Source: Lobosporangium transversale (Eukaryota > Mortierellomycota > Mortierellomycetes > Mortierellales > Mortierellaceae). Taken from it: a DNA stretch of 64,000 bases. The stretch spans positions 496,001 through 560,000 of the forward strand of contig NW_019028979.1 of NCBI RefSeq assembly GCF_002105155.1. Reading direction: 5' to 3'. Shown here one piece after another: positions 29,287 to 39,916 of the stretch. Position numbers and translations under genes: made by a program. Under the pieces are notes generated by a model. That model saw only the letters and a list, made by a program, of their open reading frames with translations. It was not told the DNA's origin and searched no databases. Positions within the stretch are counted from its first letter, which is position 1. Every line of letters begins with the position of its first letter.

Positions 29287-29896
29287 CCACTTCAGTAAGT
29301 TGATGTATTTTTTTATCCTGTCATTTTGTAATCTTGTAGTCATGCATTCTCAGAGATGTATATACTTTTTTTTTTTTTTTTTTTTTTTTGTCAATATCTT
29401 GTCGTCAATGCCTTCTGTCTCTTGCTGCTTACCGACAAGACTTCCGCTAAGGAAAGCGATGAATGCTCCTGTGACGAAGAAAAAGATAGGTAAGAGAATA
29501 GCCCATTTATAATGTCTTCGTCCAAAAACAAGACAAGCCCACAATCCTGCCAAAGTGTATATGCTGACAATAAATATAAGAGTCCAATATGTGGTAAATC
29601 GCCAAATATCTATTTTTATTTGATCCATAAAAAAAGAAAAGGTTATTACACCGTTGCACAGTTTGAGAGAAAGAGACAATGGCACCTTTATTTTTTTTTT
29701 TTTTTTTTAAAAAAAAAGAAACGGGGTTGTTGTTAAAATCCTCAGCTGCATTTTGCAGCGCGACATTAATAGCAACTTTACCCTTTGGATAGTACATAAA
29801 GATGCCATGTCTTAAAGGATCAGTTACAGGCCAATAGAGTGATGGCCAAGGCGGAGTGGTATAATCTGATGGAGGCGTAAAGCCATTTGGAGGCAT
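29016..29896 (-). CDS. TMEM170-like membrane protein
   Basis: Three exons in coding order: 29896-29782, 29609-29433 and 29146-29016, giving 140 aa. After a short Pro-rich N-terminus come a hydrophobic segment (TLIFIVSIYTLAGLWACLVF), a second (LLPIFFFVTGAFIAFLSGSL) and a C-terminal pair around LAIAAIYNAG and WGLIQALVVIMGSYS. Length, topology and the turn between segments match the TMEM170 family, in which human TMEM170A promotes ER sheet formation and nuclear pore assembly. That function is only a family-based suggestion here. The exon 2-3 junction uses GTAAGC and AAATTAG, which directly joins the conserved region; a read-through alternative adds residues the family lacks. It lies convergent to the GDSL gene and divergent from PKA. 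Confidence 0.75.
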
Positions 29897-31787
29897 GCCT
29901 GTAAATCCTACTTGTTATGAATGTGTGATCGCGTGCTGTGGTATGAAGATTTATAGAATGTTGAAAAGAACTTGTTGGTAATTTGTATTTAGGCTTTTCA
30001 ACGTTATAATGGAGCAAGAGAGGAAGGAAGAAAGAAACAGAAATTGCGAGAAAAAAAAAAAAGGCAAGAGTGAGCTTGAGAATGAGAATGAAAATGGGAA
30101 TGAGCTTGAGAATGAGACAAGAGGGTGAGAGTGAGAGTGAGAGTGTGGGTGAGGGCGAGAATGAAATTGAGAATGAGAATGGAAGTAGGAATGAGAGAAG
30201 GAATGAAATGAGAGCCATGAGTGGAATTCCAGCTGATATTAACGCTCTGGCGTGTCAATCAAAATAAATTAATCATTCACCGGGTCTTTGAACATGTCTT
30301 TTTGACATGATAAAATGTATTTCTGTCATGAAGGATGCTTATCAGCCAGTCAGCGATCTGTACAACCAATAATAATAATGATGTGTAATAACGATGATCA
30401 TAATAGTGTATAATAGTGATAATAAATGTTGCACCTAAACTTGAACGCACACAAGGATTCGTGTTTCGATCAAGATCCAGGTCAAACGATCAATTGAGTT
30501 CAAAAGGGATGAAATAATAGATTGCTGAGTTTATGGCAAAAAGAGGAGAAAAGGAGTAAAGGAGAATGAAAAAAGGAAAATTACAAGGCTCTGGCCGTTA
30601 ACCAAACAACGCGAACAGAATCAGCCTTTGATGACTTGCCAGAGACTATCCTTAATGTCTGATCAATGAGCTTCGCCTGAAGATTGAACATGGCCCATGC
30701 TTATATTATTGTTATTATTATTATGTAGTATTTCTTACAATTAAGCAATCAACTTTAGCAGCAAGAGGCAAAAAAGGATGCTCCATGTGCCTGGATTGCT
30801 TGTACGGATGTATAAATGTCTCATGTATATGAATGTGGAGAAATAGAAGCCAAGAAAGCTCTTTCGATTTCTCCTTGTTTTCTTTATTTTCTAATACTTT
30901 TTTTTTTATTTTTTTTTTTTTATTGATTTTGCTTCATGATCATTGGATCATTGGAAATATCCCTTTTCATTTTCATTTTACATTTATTTATGAACCCCCC
31001 CCCCAAACCCTTCTCACATTAACCCCCGTCTCATCTTTGTCCTTCCACCTCAACGCGTGTCTGTGTGTTTAAATTATTGTGTTCCATCTTGTGCATGGGG
31101 TCATTTTGAGTTGACTCTCTACCCCTCTCTTCCCTTCCCTTGACATCTAACCACTCGCTCATATTACTCTCTGCCCATCCCTCTTTCCTTTTGAACGCGT
31201 TTTATTTCTACGACGACCTTCTCTTCTTCTTCATATTCTCCTTTAGACATTCATTCACTCATTCACTCATTCACTCACTCGTTCATTTCATTTCATTCAT
31301 TCTTTCATTCATCCATTCATTCATTTTATTCTATTTTATTTTTTTTTCAACTTCTTCCAATTACTGCACGATTAGGAAACCCAATAACATTCACTGACAC
31401 GCGCGTGTGCCATTCACATTAAAAAAGATCTTCCATCACTTGACGCTCACTAAAAAAAAAAGACTAGTGCCTCGCCAACCTTTTCCCTCTTGCTTTCTCT
31501 CCTCTCTTATCCCATTTATGCTTGCACCTGTTTCCCCATCGCGGCACAGCCTCAACAAGTCTTAACAGGCACCTCCCTTTCTTGTTTTTTCTTTTTTTTT
31601 CTTTTTTTTTTTTTTTTTTTTTTTTCTTTATTTTATACAACTTTTTATTTAGTCTTTCTTACTCGCTCTACACATTCTTACTTCAAATTCACATTCGCAG
31701 ACACATACACATACATACATACACTTTACACGCTTGTCTGAATAGACATCAACGTCCACCTAAATACATTTGTGCTTGCCCTCGGTC
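29897..31787. promoter_or_regulatory. Divergent intergenic region TMEM170-like / PKA
   Basis: A 1.9-kb spacer between divergent genes. Next to the minus-strand gene is a purine-rich stretch at 30004-30230, pyrimidine-rich on that gene's coding strand. Next to PKA is a CT-rich stretch at about 31090-31780. The middle is AT-rich with simple repeats. I see no coding exon. Confidence 0.5.
31248..31330 (+). repeat. (CATT)n-type microsatellite
   Basis: Imperfect CATT/CACT tetranucleotide array in the CT-rich region upstream of the PKA gene. Confidence 0.8.
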
Positions 31788-32087
31788 ATGAACAACGGAC
31801 ATATTAACATGGCATCAGGCGGAATGGCTATGGCATCTCTTAGTCCCATGGACACGGAGCAGTTTCAGGAACATCAGCTTCGTTTGCATGAAAGGTATCG
31901 ACTGCAACATGAGCAACAGATGGAACTCAATCAAAATAGTACACACCCGCATGACAACGACAAGATGTCGCCTTACTATTCTTCTCAAGGTGTCTTTGTC
32001 GGACATGAATTAAGTCCAAACTTCGTTGCTAGGCCACAATATGGCCTTTCTGACTTTCAGCTTTTAGAGACTTTGGGTAAGAGAAAC

Positions 32088-32124
<37 letters not shown>

Positions 32125-34460
32125 GAGAAAAAGTGGAGCAATAACACAATTGTCACGCAAGCCCAGATGGAGTAATTGTAAAGGATATCGATGCACATGA
32201 GTAATTATTCAGTTCTTTATCTTTCATTGGTCCACCTTTGCTTCCCTTTTTTTTTTTGGGCACGAACTTGGTGTTCATTTTGATGGGTGATGCAAGGCAT
32301 TGATAAAAAAGAGGGTCGAGCGAGTATTGAAATATGCATGCCATTGCTTCGACCGAGCCTGGAGTTAAATGTGTGGGCCATTTTACACAGGCGGGAGATG
32401 ACTCTAACAGTGCGCTATCAAGGAGTGAGAGCATGAGGATGCGTGCATGTGTATTTGCAGAATGTTTTGTGTTTTTTATAAAATATGCTTTTTTTGTTGT
32501 TGTTGTTTGAGTGAGAGCCAAATGGTTGATGTACGCGAGACTCAGGGAGGCGCGCGATTATGTTGTACTTCTTCCTGTATGCATTATTCAGTATTTTGAT
32601 GTCTCTCGGATCGATCTGCGCGTGTATGATGATGGATTTGCAAAAAGTCTCTTGTTTGTGTTTATCCATATTTTGGGATTGCATACTTCGGGCATGCTGG
32701 GAAGGCGTTCTGAACACAAAGGATCTCTCCGGACCATCAAGCGTAAAGTTCCAGAGGGGAAAAAAAAAAAAAAAAAAAAGTATAAAAATTTGAGCGGGAT
32801 ATGGTTGCGTCGCCACTGGACCGAGCATGCTTCATATCGTCATGTCAGCATGCCGACATGCTCAACAACCCGCCTCCCTTCCCCTCCCCTCATGTCATAC
32901 CGACACAGGTGTTCAACTTTGAGATGCACAAAAGACAAAAACAAAAAAAAAAGAAAAAGAAAAAGAAATAGAAAAAGAAATACCGCTTAGAAACGCTTAT
33001 GCTTTTTTGAGCTTGAAAGAGGATTATGCGAGAAGGATCTTTACCCTTCTGTGATGATTGGCACAAAGGAGAGATTCAACCTGCAGAAAGGAACACCCGC
33101 GCGCACGCACATTCAATTCGATAGGCATTTCCATATTTTTATTATACGCACACACCACACACATACCCAAGCAAATGTATTTACAGTTCAGAGATGATGA
33201 ATACAGAAACAAAGCGGACTTTTTTTTTTTGTGTAGATGATGCTGGATGATGATGAGCTTGGATACGGGAAGATGGATTTTCTCACTGGGAAGAGCTGGC
33301 CTAATCCAGATCAGACCATCAATACTCATAACTCGTAATCTTCAACGCTACCGCTATCTTCAGTAAATTCTACAGTTGCAAAGGGAAAGGGAGAAGGGGT
33401 GTGATAGTAAAACTAGAGAAAGGTTGAACGCCCAGACACTCAAACACTTTGTTCCGCACGTATACAAACACATTCATTCATCCAGAAAACAGACGCATAA
33501 TGACCGAAAAACACAGATGGTAGAGCACCATCTCGACCTAATTCTGGGCATAAGCTGAAACAGTTTTTCATCCATCTTTTTTTTTTTTTTTTTTTTTTTT
33601 TTTTCGGGACCAGAAGCACATTGGTACTAATAAAATCCCTTGAGGGAAGGGGGGGGGGAGGAGAGAAAACACACGTATGCACGTAATCGTAACAACCGCA
33701 TATCTCTCGGACAAAAATAAATGTTGAGGTTGTTGGCAAAGCAGGGATCTCGTGGATAATATCTGGAAAACAAAGTTGGTATCGAGAGAAGATACTGGAA
33801 ATATTGTTGTAGACAGATTACTCAACTTGGGTCTGCAATCGTAGAAAGGGATTGGGACGCTATTGATCGCACATTATTGATATCAAATACAGTTGGTGTT
33901 CCACGTAGATTGATATGTTCCTTATCAATTATCAGAGAAAAATTTTATCAAGGTCTTCCATTCTTTCCTTTTATTCACATGCCATTTTCCTTCCCTTTCC
34001 ATTTTACCACCTATTCTGAAAAACAAACACGTCTGGGTTATCAAAGTCATAAATGAAGATAATGCGAGGCTTCTTGCCTAGACTTTTCACCCCTTTCATA
34101 TTTCAAGTTCAAACTGCAAAAATCCATGAGTGTGGTTTGAGGCATTGAGGCAATGATTCATTGTATTGCGGCGATATCTTTGCGCGGAGGTGTCCCTTAA
34201 AATTTCTTTGGTATTCATGCTGGCGCACCCATTTGCGGGCTTTACCTTGCTCGTTGACCCCGTGCATTCCACCCTTTCAGGGGAGAGGGGTGTGAGTTGT
34301 AACAGGAAGGGCAAAAAAAAAAAAAGGCGAACATTGATCCAAGAACAAAAAAAACCGAGGAGAGTTCGGGCGACCAATGGTCGTGATGCAATGCTCAAAA
34401 AAAGGCGTGGTTTCGGTAATCATATTATTAATGGTCTATTCTAACTGGACATGATTATCA

Positions 34461-34491
<31 letters not shown>

Positions 34492-35101
34492 TTATTCCCT
34501 TGTAGGAACGGGAACATTTGGACGCGTCTACTTGACAAGATCGCAACATGATCAAAAATTTTACGCAATGAAGGTGCTTAAAAAAGTAGAAGTGGTGCGG
34601 TTGAAGCAAGTCGAACATATCAATTCTGAAAAGCAGATTCTTGCACAAGTCAATTTTCCGTTCATCGTCAACCTGTACGTGAATCTTGGAAATTTAAGCA
34701 TATCGCCATTTGGCCCACTCGTTCACGCACTGACATTAAACTCTTTTTTAACTTTTTTTTTTTTTTTTTTTTTTTTTTTCGACAATTTAAATTGTATTTT
34801 GAACAGACATACAACTTTTCAGGACGACCGTAATTTGTACATGCTACTAGAATATGTTATTGGGGGTGAGCTCTTTTCACATCTACGAAGAGCAGGTCGA
34901 TTTTCGAACGACATGACAAGATTTTATGCGGCAGAAATCGTCTTGGCCATTGAATACTTGCACGCGAGGGACATCATCTATCGCGATTTGAAACCAGAAA
35001 ACTTGTTGCTAGATATCAATGGACATATCAAGATTACTGATTTTGGATTTGCTAAAAGAGTGCAGGATAGGTAAGCAAGCGGAGGATTCATGCGGCTTTA
35101 T

Positions 35102-35134
<33 letters not shown>

Positions 35135-36136
35135 CGAGAAAGATTAAATATTGGGAATACTCGTTAAGCAAATGCGTTCCGTCTAAGTGGAGTACGGAAG
35201 AGCCATCACAAGCGTCATTGCTTGCAATGCATGTCCTTCTATCTTTCTTTTTTTTTTTTTTACGGATTGTGAGCCTATACCTGTGTGCGGCTAGATTACT
35301 TTGAGGGCAAGCTAGGATTACGGCATGGGATGGAATTGATTCATAATGATTAGTAGTTGTCATCAATATGATAAACAGCGCTGAACGACTGGTCTTAAAT
35401 ACTATTTTGGAATGACCAGCCTTAATGGGATCCATAATTTTAAAATTCATCTTTCACTGAGTCTGACTTTTCAATTTCGTTCTTCTCTTAATGGATAGAA
35501 CCTGGACATTGTGTGGAACACCCGAATATCTGGCACCAGAGATTATTCAGTCAAAAGGACATGGCAAGCCGGTGGATTGGTGGGCGCTTGGTATCCTCAT
35601 TTTTGAAATGCTTGCAGGATATCCGCCTTTTTTTGATGACAATCCATTTGGGATTTATGAAAAGATACTAGCAGGACGCATATACTTCCCATCGCATATT
35701 GATTCTGCAGCAAAGGATCTGATCAAAAAACTATTAACATCCGATAGGACCAAACGTCTGGGTAACCTTAGGGTAATGAAATGACAATATTCTTTTAATA
35801 CCTCTGGTGCTTGACAAAAAAAAAAAAAAAAAAAAAAAAAAAATAGAAAAAAAGCCTCCTCGGTTGTATTGCAGAATCATTAATAATTACCTTTGTTTAA
35901 TGCTCTATCTTCAAAATATGTTTATAACATAGGGCGGGTCAGAGGATATCAAGAGTCACAAGTGGTTCAGGGGTGTGGATTGGGAAGGGTTACGCGAAAG
36001 GAGAGTAATAGCACCAATAGTGCCACTTCATCGTCATCCTGGCGATACTAGCAATTTTGAAAATTACCCCGAAGTAATTGATGAAGATGCAGGGCAGCAA
36101 GGTGATCCTTACAGATCCCTATTCCTCGACTTTTAG
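31788..36136 (+). CDS. cAMP-dependent protein kinase catalytic subunit (PKA-C)
   Basis: Five exons: 31788-32076, 34506-34674, 34807-35070, 35499-35772 and 35933-36136, giving 399 aa. The AGC-kinase core is complete: glycine loop GTGTFGRV at 97-104, catalytic Lys119 (YAMK), YRDLKPEN with Asp213, DFG at 231-233, activation loop [15 protein letters not shown] with phosphorylatable Thr244, and the C-terminal hydrophobic motif FLDF at the very end, as in PKA. The N-terminal 90 residues are Gln/His-rich and unconserved, as in many fungal PKAs. The enzyme phosphorylates Ser/Thr and is held inactive by the regulatory subunit until cAMP binds. The first intron is 2.4 kb and splits the glycine loop; the other four junctions are ordinary. 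Confidence 0.95.
32077..34505 (+). other. Unusually long intron 1 of the PKA gene
   Basis: The donor is GTAAGA at 32077 and the acceptor TTGTAG at 34505. At 2429 nt it is several times longer than any other intron I could define here (most are 50-460 nt). It contains A/T runs (for example A at 32088-32116 and T at 33578-33604) and a (TTA)n run at 34459-34492 just before the acceptor. I found no nested gene in it on either strand. Confidence 0.8.
34459..34492 (+). repeat. (TTA)n microsatellite near an acceptor site
   Basis: About ten TTA/ATT repeats directly upstream of the PKA intron 1 acceptor, perhaps serving as its T-rich tract. Confidence 0.85.
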
Positions 36137-36669
36137 GATCAGTCAACAGTTTCATTAACTAGCTCTAAAGAGTATTGGGATAGAGATACTGTTGCTTCCA
36201 GCGTTGACGTGCTCCTGCCACATCAATCAACATTTGGTTCTTTTTTTTTATTTTTTTATTTTTTTCTTTCGTATACAGACGTCTTTTATCGAAGTTTACG
36301 CATGCAAACACCTACGAAACGAAAGAAAAAAAAAAAAAAAAAAAAAGCTAATCAACGACAACCACACCAACATCAACTACAACAAAAAAAAGTGAAAAAA
36401 ACAAAAAAAAGAAAAAAAAATTTTATCTCCATCTCATACTCAGCATCTATTTCATGTAATATTATCATTTTTCACTATTCCCTCTTTATTTTGCTGCATG
36501 ACGAGAAAAAGAAATTTATGATATGGCAAAGTACAGGACAATCGCTGGCAGGCTAATAAACATGATCCTTCCTCCGCCGAAAAATCTTAAATGCTTACAG
36601 ACGCAACATATTGAGCCTAAAGACGATTTAGGCCAAAGATTTCAATAACAACCTTCACGTAAAATGACA

Positions 36670-36700
<31 letters not shown>

Positions 36701-37037
36701 TGACAATGTGTTGCTGCCATGGTTTTAAACTTCTATTTGTTACGCCCATTTTGGTCCTACCGGTGACCAATTATGGATACTACCAACCTTTTCCGTGCCT
36801 TCAAAAAAAAAAAAGCCCTGAATCTTTGAGCAGCTTTTTTTTTATTCCACACAAATCGATGCAGAAACAATAGTGTCGTTGCTTAACTATCAATAGGATT
36901 CTAGGACACTTGCTAAAGAGCCAGTACATCCATTAAATCCTTGTAAGAAAATAACACTTCTTTTTTTTCCTTCATTCGACAGAGTATAACCATCGATTTT
37001 TTCTTTTTTTTCTTCTACTGTTCCTCCTGACTTCCTT
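36137..37037. other. Convergent 3' region between PKA and COX7a-like gene
   Basis: AT-rich, with an A run near 36325-36345 and a (TA)n microsatellite at about 36673-36700. I see no gene in it. Confidence 0.55.
36673..36700 (+). repeat. (TA)n microsatellite
   Basis: About 14 perfect TA dinucleotides in the convergent spacer. Confidence 0.9.
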
Positions 37038-37306
37038 TTAGTTCTTGATACCCTGTATAATGGAATAGAGAGGGGGATGTCAGTTTGTTAAACCAATTCA
37101 ATAATAATAAAGTCAATCAAGAGTTACTTACTCTGGCCATCTTCGTAGCACCATACAAGCTGCCAATGAATCCAATGGCGACGAGGCCGACGAACCCAGT
37201 CATAATGAACTTATCACCACCTTTTCTGAGGTAGATTGGGACATGAGAGGGAGTCTATCAATTGTTCAGGTTGGAGTTTGCCAAAGTGCAGAAATAAAAT
37301 ACAATA

Positions 37307-37341
<35 letters not shown>

Positions 37342-37634
37342 CGTGTATAAAGTTGAGATTCTTTTTTTAATTATGGCCGTAACTAGTAACTCCACGACAT
37401 GGCGTAGTAAGCAGGCGTGACATTCAAGTTGTAAAAAAAGTTAAAGTTGAAGTATGAAAAAAAGAAAAAAAAAAAAAAAAAAAAAACAGGCTAGGAATGA
37501 TGGAAAACGCGAAAGTATGACAGTTTTAAAAAAGGAAGGACCAACAATAGGACAATAGGAAGAGGAGTATATTCAAGTACCTGATACAGACGCTGGAGAT
37601 GAGGAACGGGGTTAGGGCGGTTGATGATAGACAT
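37038..37634 (-). CDS. Small cytochrome c oxidase subunit VIIa-like protein
   Basis: Three exons in coding order: 37634-37581, 37254-37132 and 37052-37038, giving 63 aa. The product starts MSIINRPNPVPHLQRLYQ, continues TPSHVPIYLRKGGDKFIM and has one hydrophobic segment (TGFVGLVAIGFIGSLYGATK). Length, a PIYLR/GG turn before the single membrane span and the short basic tail fit the fungal COX7/VIIa subunit of respiratory complex IV in the inner mitochondrial membrane. The last exon codes only GIKN and the stop. Intron 1 is the longest at 326 nt and has two long A runs, read as poly-U-equivalent T runs on the coding strand. The identity rests on pattern, not alignment. Confidence 0.7.
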
Positions 37635-38602
37635 GTCTGAAAAAGTCGCTAAATGGAATAATGCAATAATGCAATTGAAGAATATAATGTAAGAAAATGA
37701 ACTTCAATTGTCCGAACAACTGAAGCGTCGAGGACGCGTCACGTTAATATCACGTGATAAGTAATTCTTTTTTATGCAAGCACTGCTAAAATGGAAGGTG
37801 CACAAAGTCTGTGTAGCTCAAAGTGAAAGGACCACCACGTTTGCAGTCCCAGTGAAATCTTCCTCTTTTCTCTAATATCCAAACGAAGATGACCAAAGGT
37901 GATTAGAGCGGATAGCAAAATGAAATAGGAGACTTCCATCCAATGATGATCCATCGATCCCCATCGACCCTCATCAAACCCATCGATCTGTTATCTTGGC
38001 TCAGGACATTGTATCTATGGATATTACCAATGCCCAAGATCCTTCAAAGCGCATTCAGGGCAATCGTACATGTCAACAGGATTGTCTTTTTATTTTTTTA
38101 TTTCTTCATTAAAATGCTCATCCAATGAGTTTGGTTTAATGGAAAAGGACATTAAGCTCAGCATCAACAATAGAAAGAGTCGACTTGATACTACCACCAT
38201 TACCTGAACTGTTACAACACAAAATGTTGATTCACCTCTTCCAAGTGCTGGTTCATTTGTCTTCAGTCAGTGAAGAGTTTGCATCGTCACAGAACATATT
38301 CACACCTGTATTCTAGACGCGTGAGGGAGCTATTGGCGAAGTACTCTTCTCTATGAAGAGCATAGGACCTTAAAAAAAAGAATGAGAAGAAAAGACAAAT
38401 GAGGAACAACAAAAAGAATATTGGAGACTCACTATCGTTTGAAAGCAAATCATACTCGGAATTAGTTGGATAGATCATTCTATGGAATTGTTTGTCCTGT
38501 AGCCTCAGTCATGGACTTCAAACAATCAAGAGGAAAAAAAAAAAAAAAAAAAAAAAAAAAACTTTTTGTTAATGGGAGGAGCCAGAAAACGGTGATGATC
38601 TG
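37635..38602. promoter_or_regulatory. Divergent region COX7a-like / uL23
   Basis: A 1-kb spacer between divergent genes. It has a 30-nt A run at about 38533-38562. A possible small spliced minus-strand reading frame at 38230-38478 was considered but not accepted. Otherwise I see nothing coding. Confidence 0.45.
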
Positions 38603-39541
38603 ATGAGTATAAATACTGATCTGTGATCTATATTTCGAATTATAAATCGTTTTTAGCTACTTCGGATAAGACCAAGGCTCTCGCCGCCAAGAAGGCTGCC
38701 TTGAAGGGTGTCAACGGTCAGAAGTCTCGCAAGATCCGCACTTCGACCACCTTCAACCGCCCCAAGACCCTCAAGCTTGCTCGCAACCCCAAGTATGCTC
38801 GCAAGTCTGTTCCCCATGCTCCTCGCTTGGATCAGTACAAGGTCTTGAAGGCTCCTCTCAACACCGAGTCTGCCATGAAGAAGATTGAGGAGAACAACAC
38901 CCTCGTCTTCCTTGTCGATGTTAAGGCTAACAAGCGCCAAATCAAGGATGCCTTGAAGAAGATGTATGATGTTACCGCCCTCAAGGTCAACACCCTCATC
39001 CGGTAAGTTCCTTCTGATTTTTTTTTCTTTTTTTGGCTCTCTGTTTTTGTGTGAAAAATCTATGGGAGTATTTCGGCGAAAGCAATTGGATCGCATCAGA
39101 AAACCTCCAACAACAGGAAAACTGCATTAAAAGGGAAACTGTTCAGAAGTTCTGTATAAATTACAGTTCAAGATTGGACTTGATCGTCAACACCCCTATT
39201 TATGCAACTCAAGAGTGACTACAATACAAAAACTGGTGCAATTGCTATCAATAACTTCCCTATAAAAATAAAAGTCAAAAAAAAAAAAAGTTGGGTTTAT
39301 TATAACAGCCAGCAGTAATGTCTGGAGGCCTCGAAATAATATAAAAGCGATTAGAACCATTTTCTGATTTGCAATAATATTTCGCCGCTTTCAGTTGACA
39401 CTATTATATTTTTTCTTTTTCTAACTTTTCTTTCTTTGTTTTGCATATCATATTAGCCCTGATGGCAACAAGAAGGCCTATATTAAGCTTACCGCCGATG
39501 TCGATGCTCTTGATGTCGCCAACAAGATTGGATTCATCTAA
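38603..39541 (+). CDS. Ribosomal protein uL23 (L23a; yeast L25)
   Basis: Exons 38657-39002 and 39457-39541 are certain. They code [60 protein letters not shown], and end [12 protein letters not shown], the classic C-terminus of eukaryotic uL23. The protein sits at the exit tunnel of the large subunit and docks SRP and chaperones. The start is uncertain: exon 2 is entered in phase 1, and the closest solution is a 4-nt exon (ATG A at 38603-38606) followed by a 50-nt GTATAA...TTTTAG intron, giving 144 aa starting MTTSD. A first exon further upstream is possible. Codon use is strongly biased to C-ending codons and AAG, as expected for a highly expressed gene. Confidence 0.9.
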
Positions 39542-39916
39542 ACGCTTTCAATAAACCTCTTTGCTGCGCGCGCATTGTTTTCCGTGTTGGCACTTCGAAC
39601 AAAGAAAATTTTAATGCTACATTACTTTTCCTCTTTCTACATGTAATTAATGGTTCCTTCTCGACAGTTTTTATTTGACTTTTTTGGGTCGTATTTGGCG
39701 CTATATGATAGCTCTTTGCTAAGTTGTTGTTACATGTTATTACAGAATGATGAAAGTGCAAATAAGAACAACAGAGATGGTGTACAAATGTGGAGCTTCG
39801 TGCTTAAAATCACAAAGAACAAAGAAAGTAATGATGACAAAAAAAAAAAGAAAAGAAAAGGGAAAAAAATTAGATGAAGAAATAAAAAAAAAAAAAAAAT
39901 GGAGAGATCGTGTTTT
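39542..39916. other. Convergent spacer uL23 / Cdh1
   Basis: Two gene ends meet here. Short A-rich runs lie at 39839-39900. I see no gene in it. Confidence 0.55.
39550..39555 (+). terminator. Polyadenylation signal AATAAA for uL23
   Basis: AATAAA 9 nt after the uL23 stop codon, close but typical for a compact, highly expressed gene. Confidence 0.45.

Noticed and set aside
38230-38478. Possible small spliced minus-strand gene starting MIYPTNSEYDLLSND
   Set aside because: The obvious acceptor gives the wrong phase; only a weaker acceptor rescues it and no family is recognised.
39003-39456. uL23 intron searched for an intronic snoRNA
   Set aside because: No paired C (RTGATGA) and D (CTGA) boxes or clear H/ACA structure were found.
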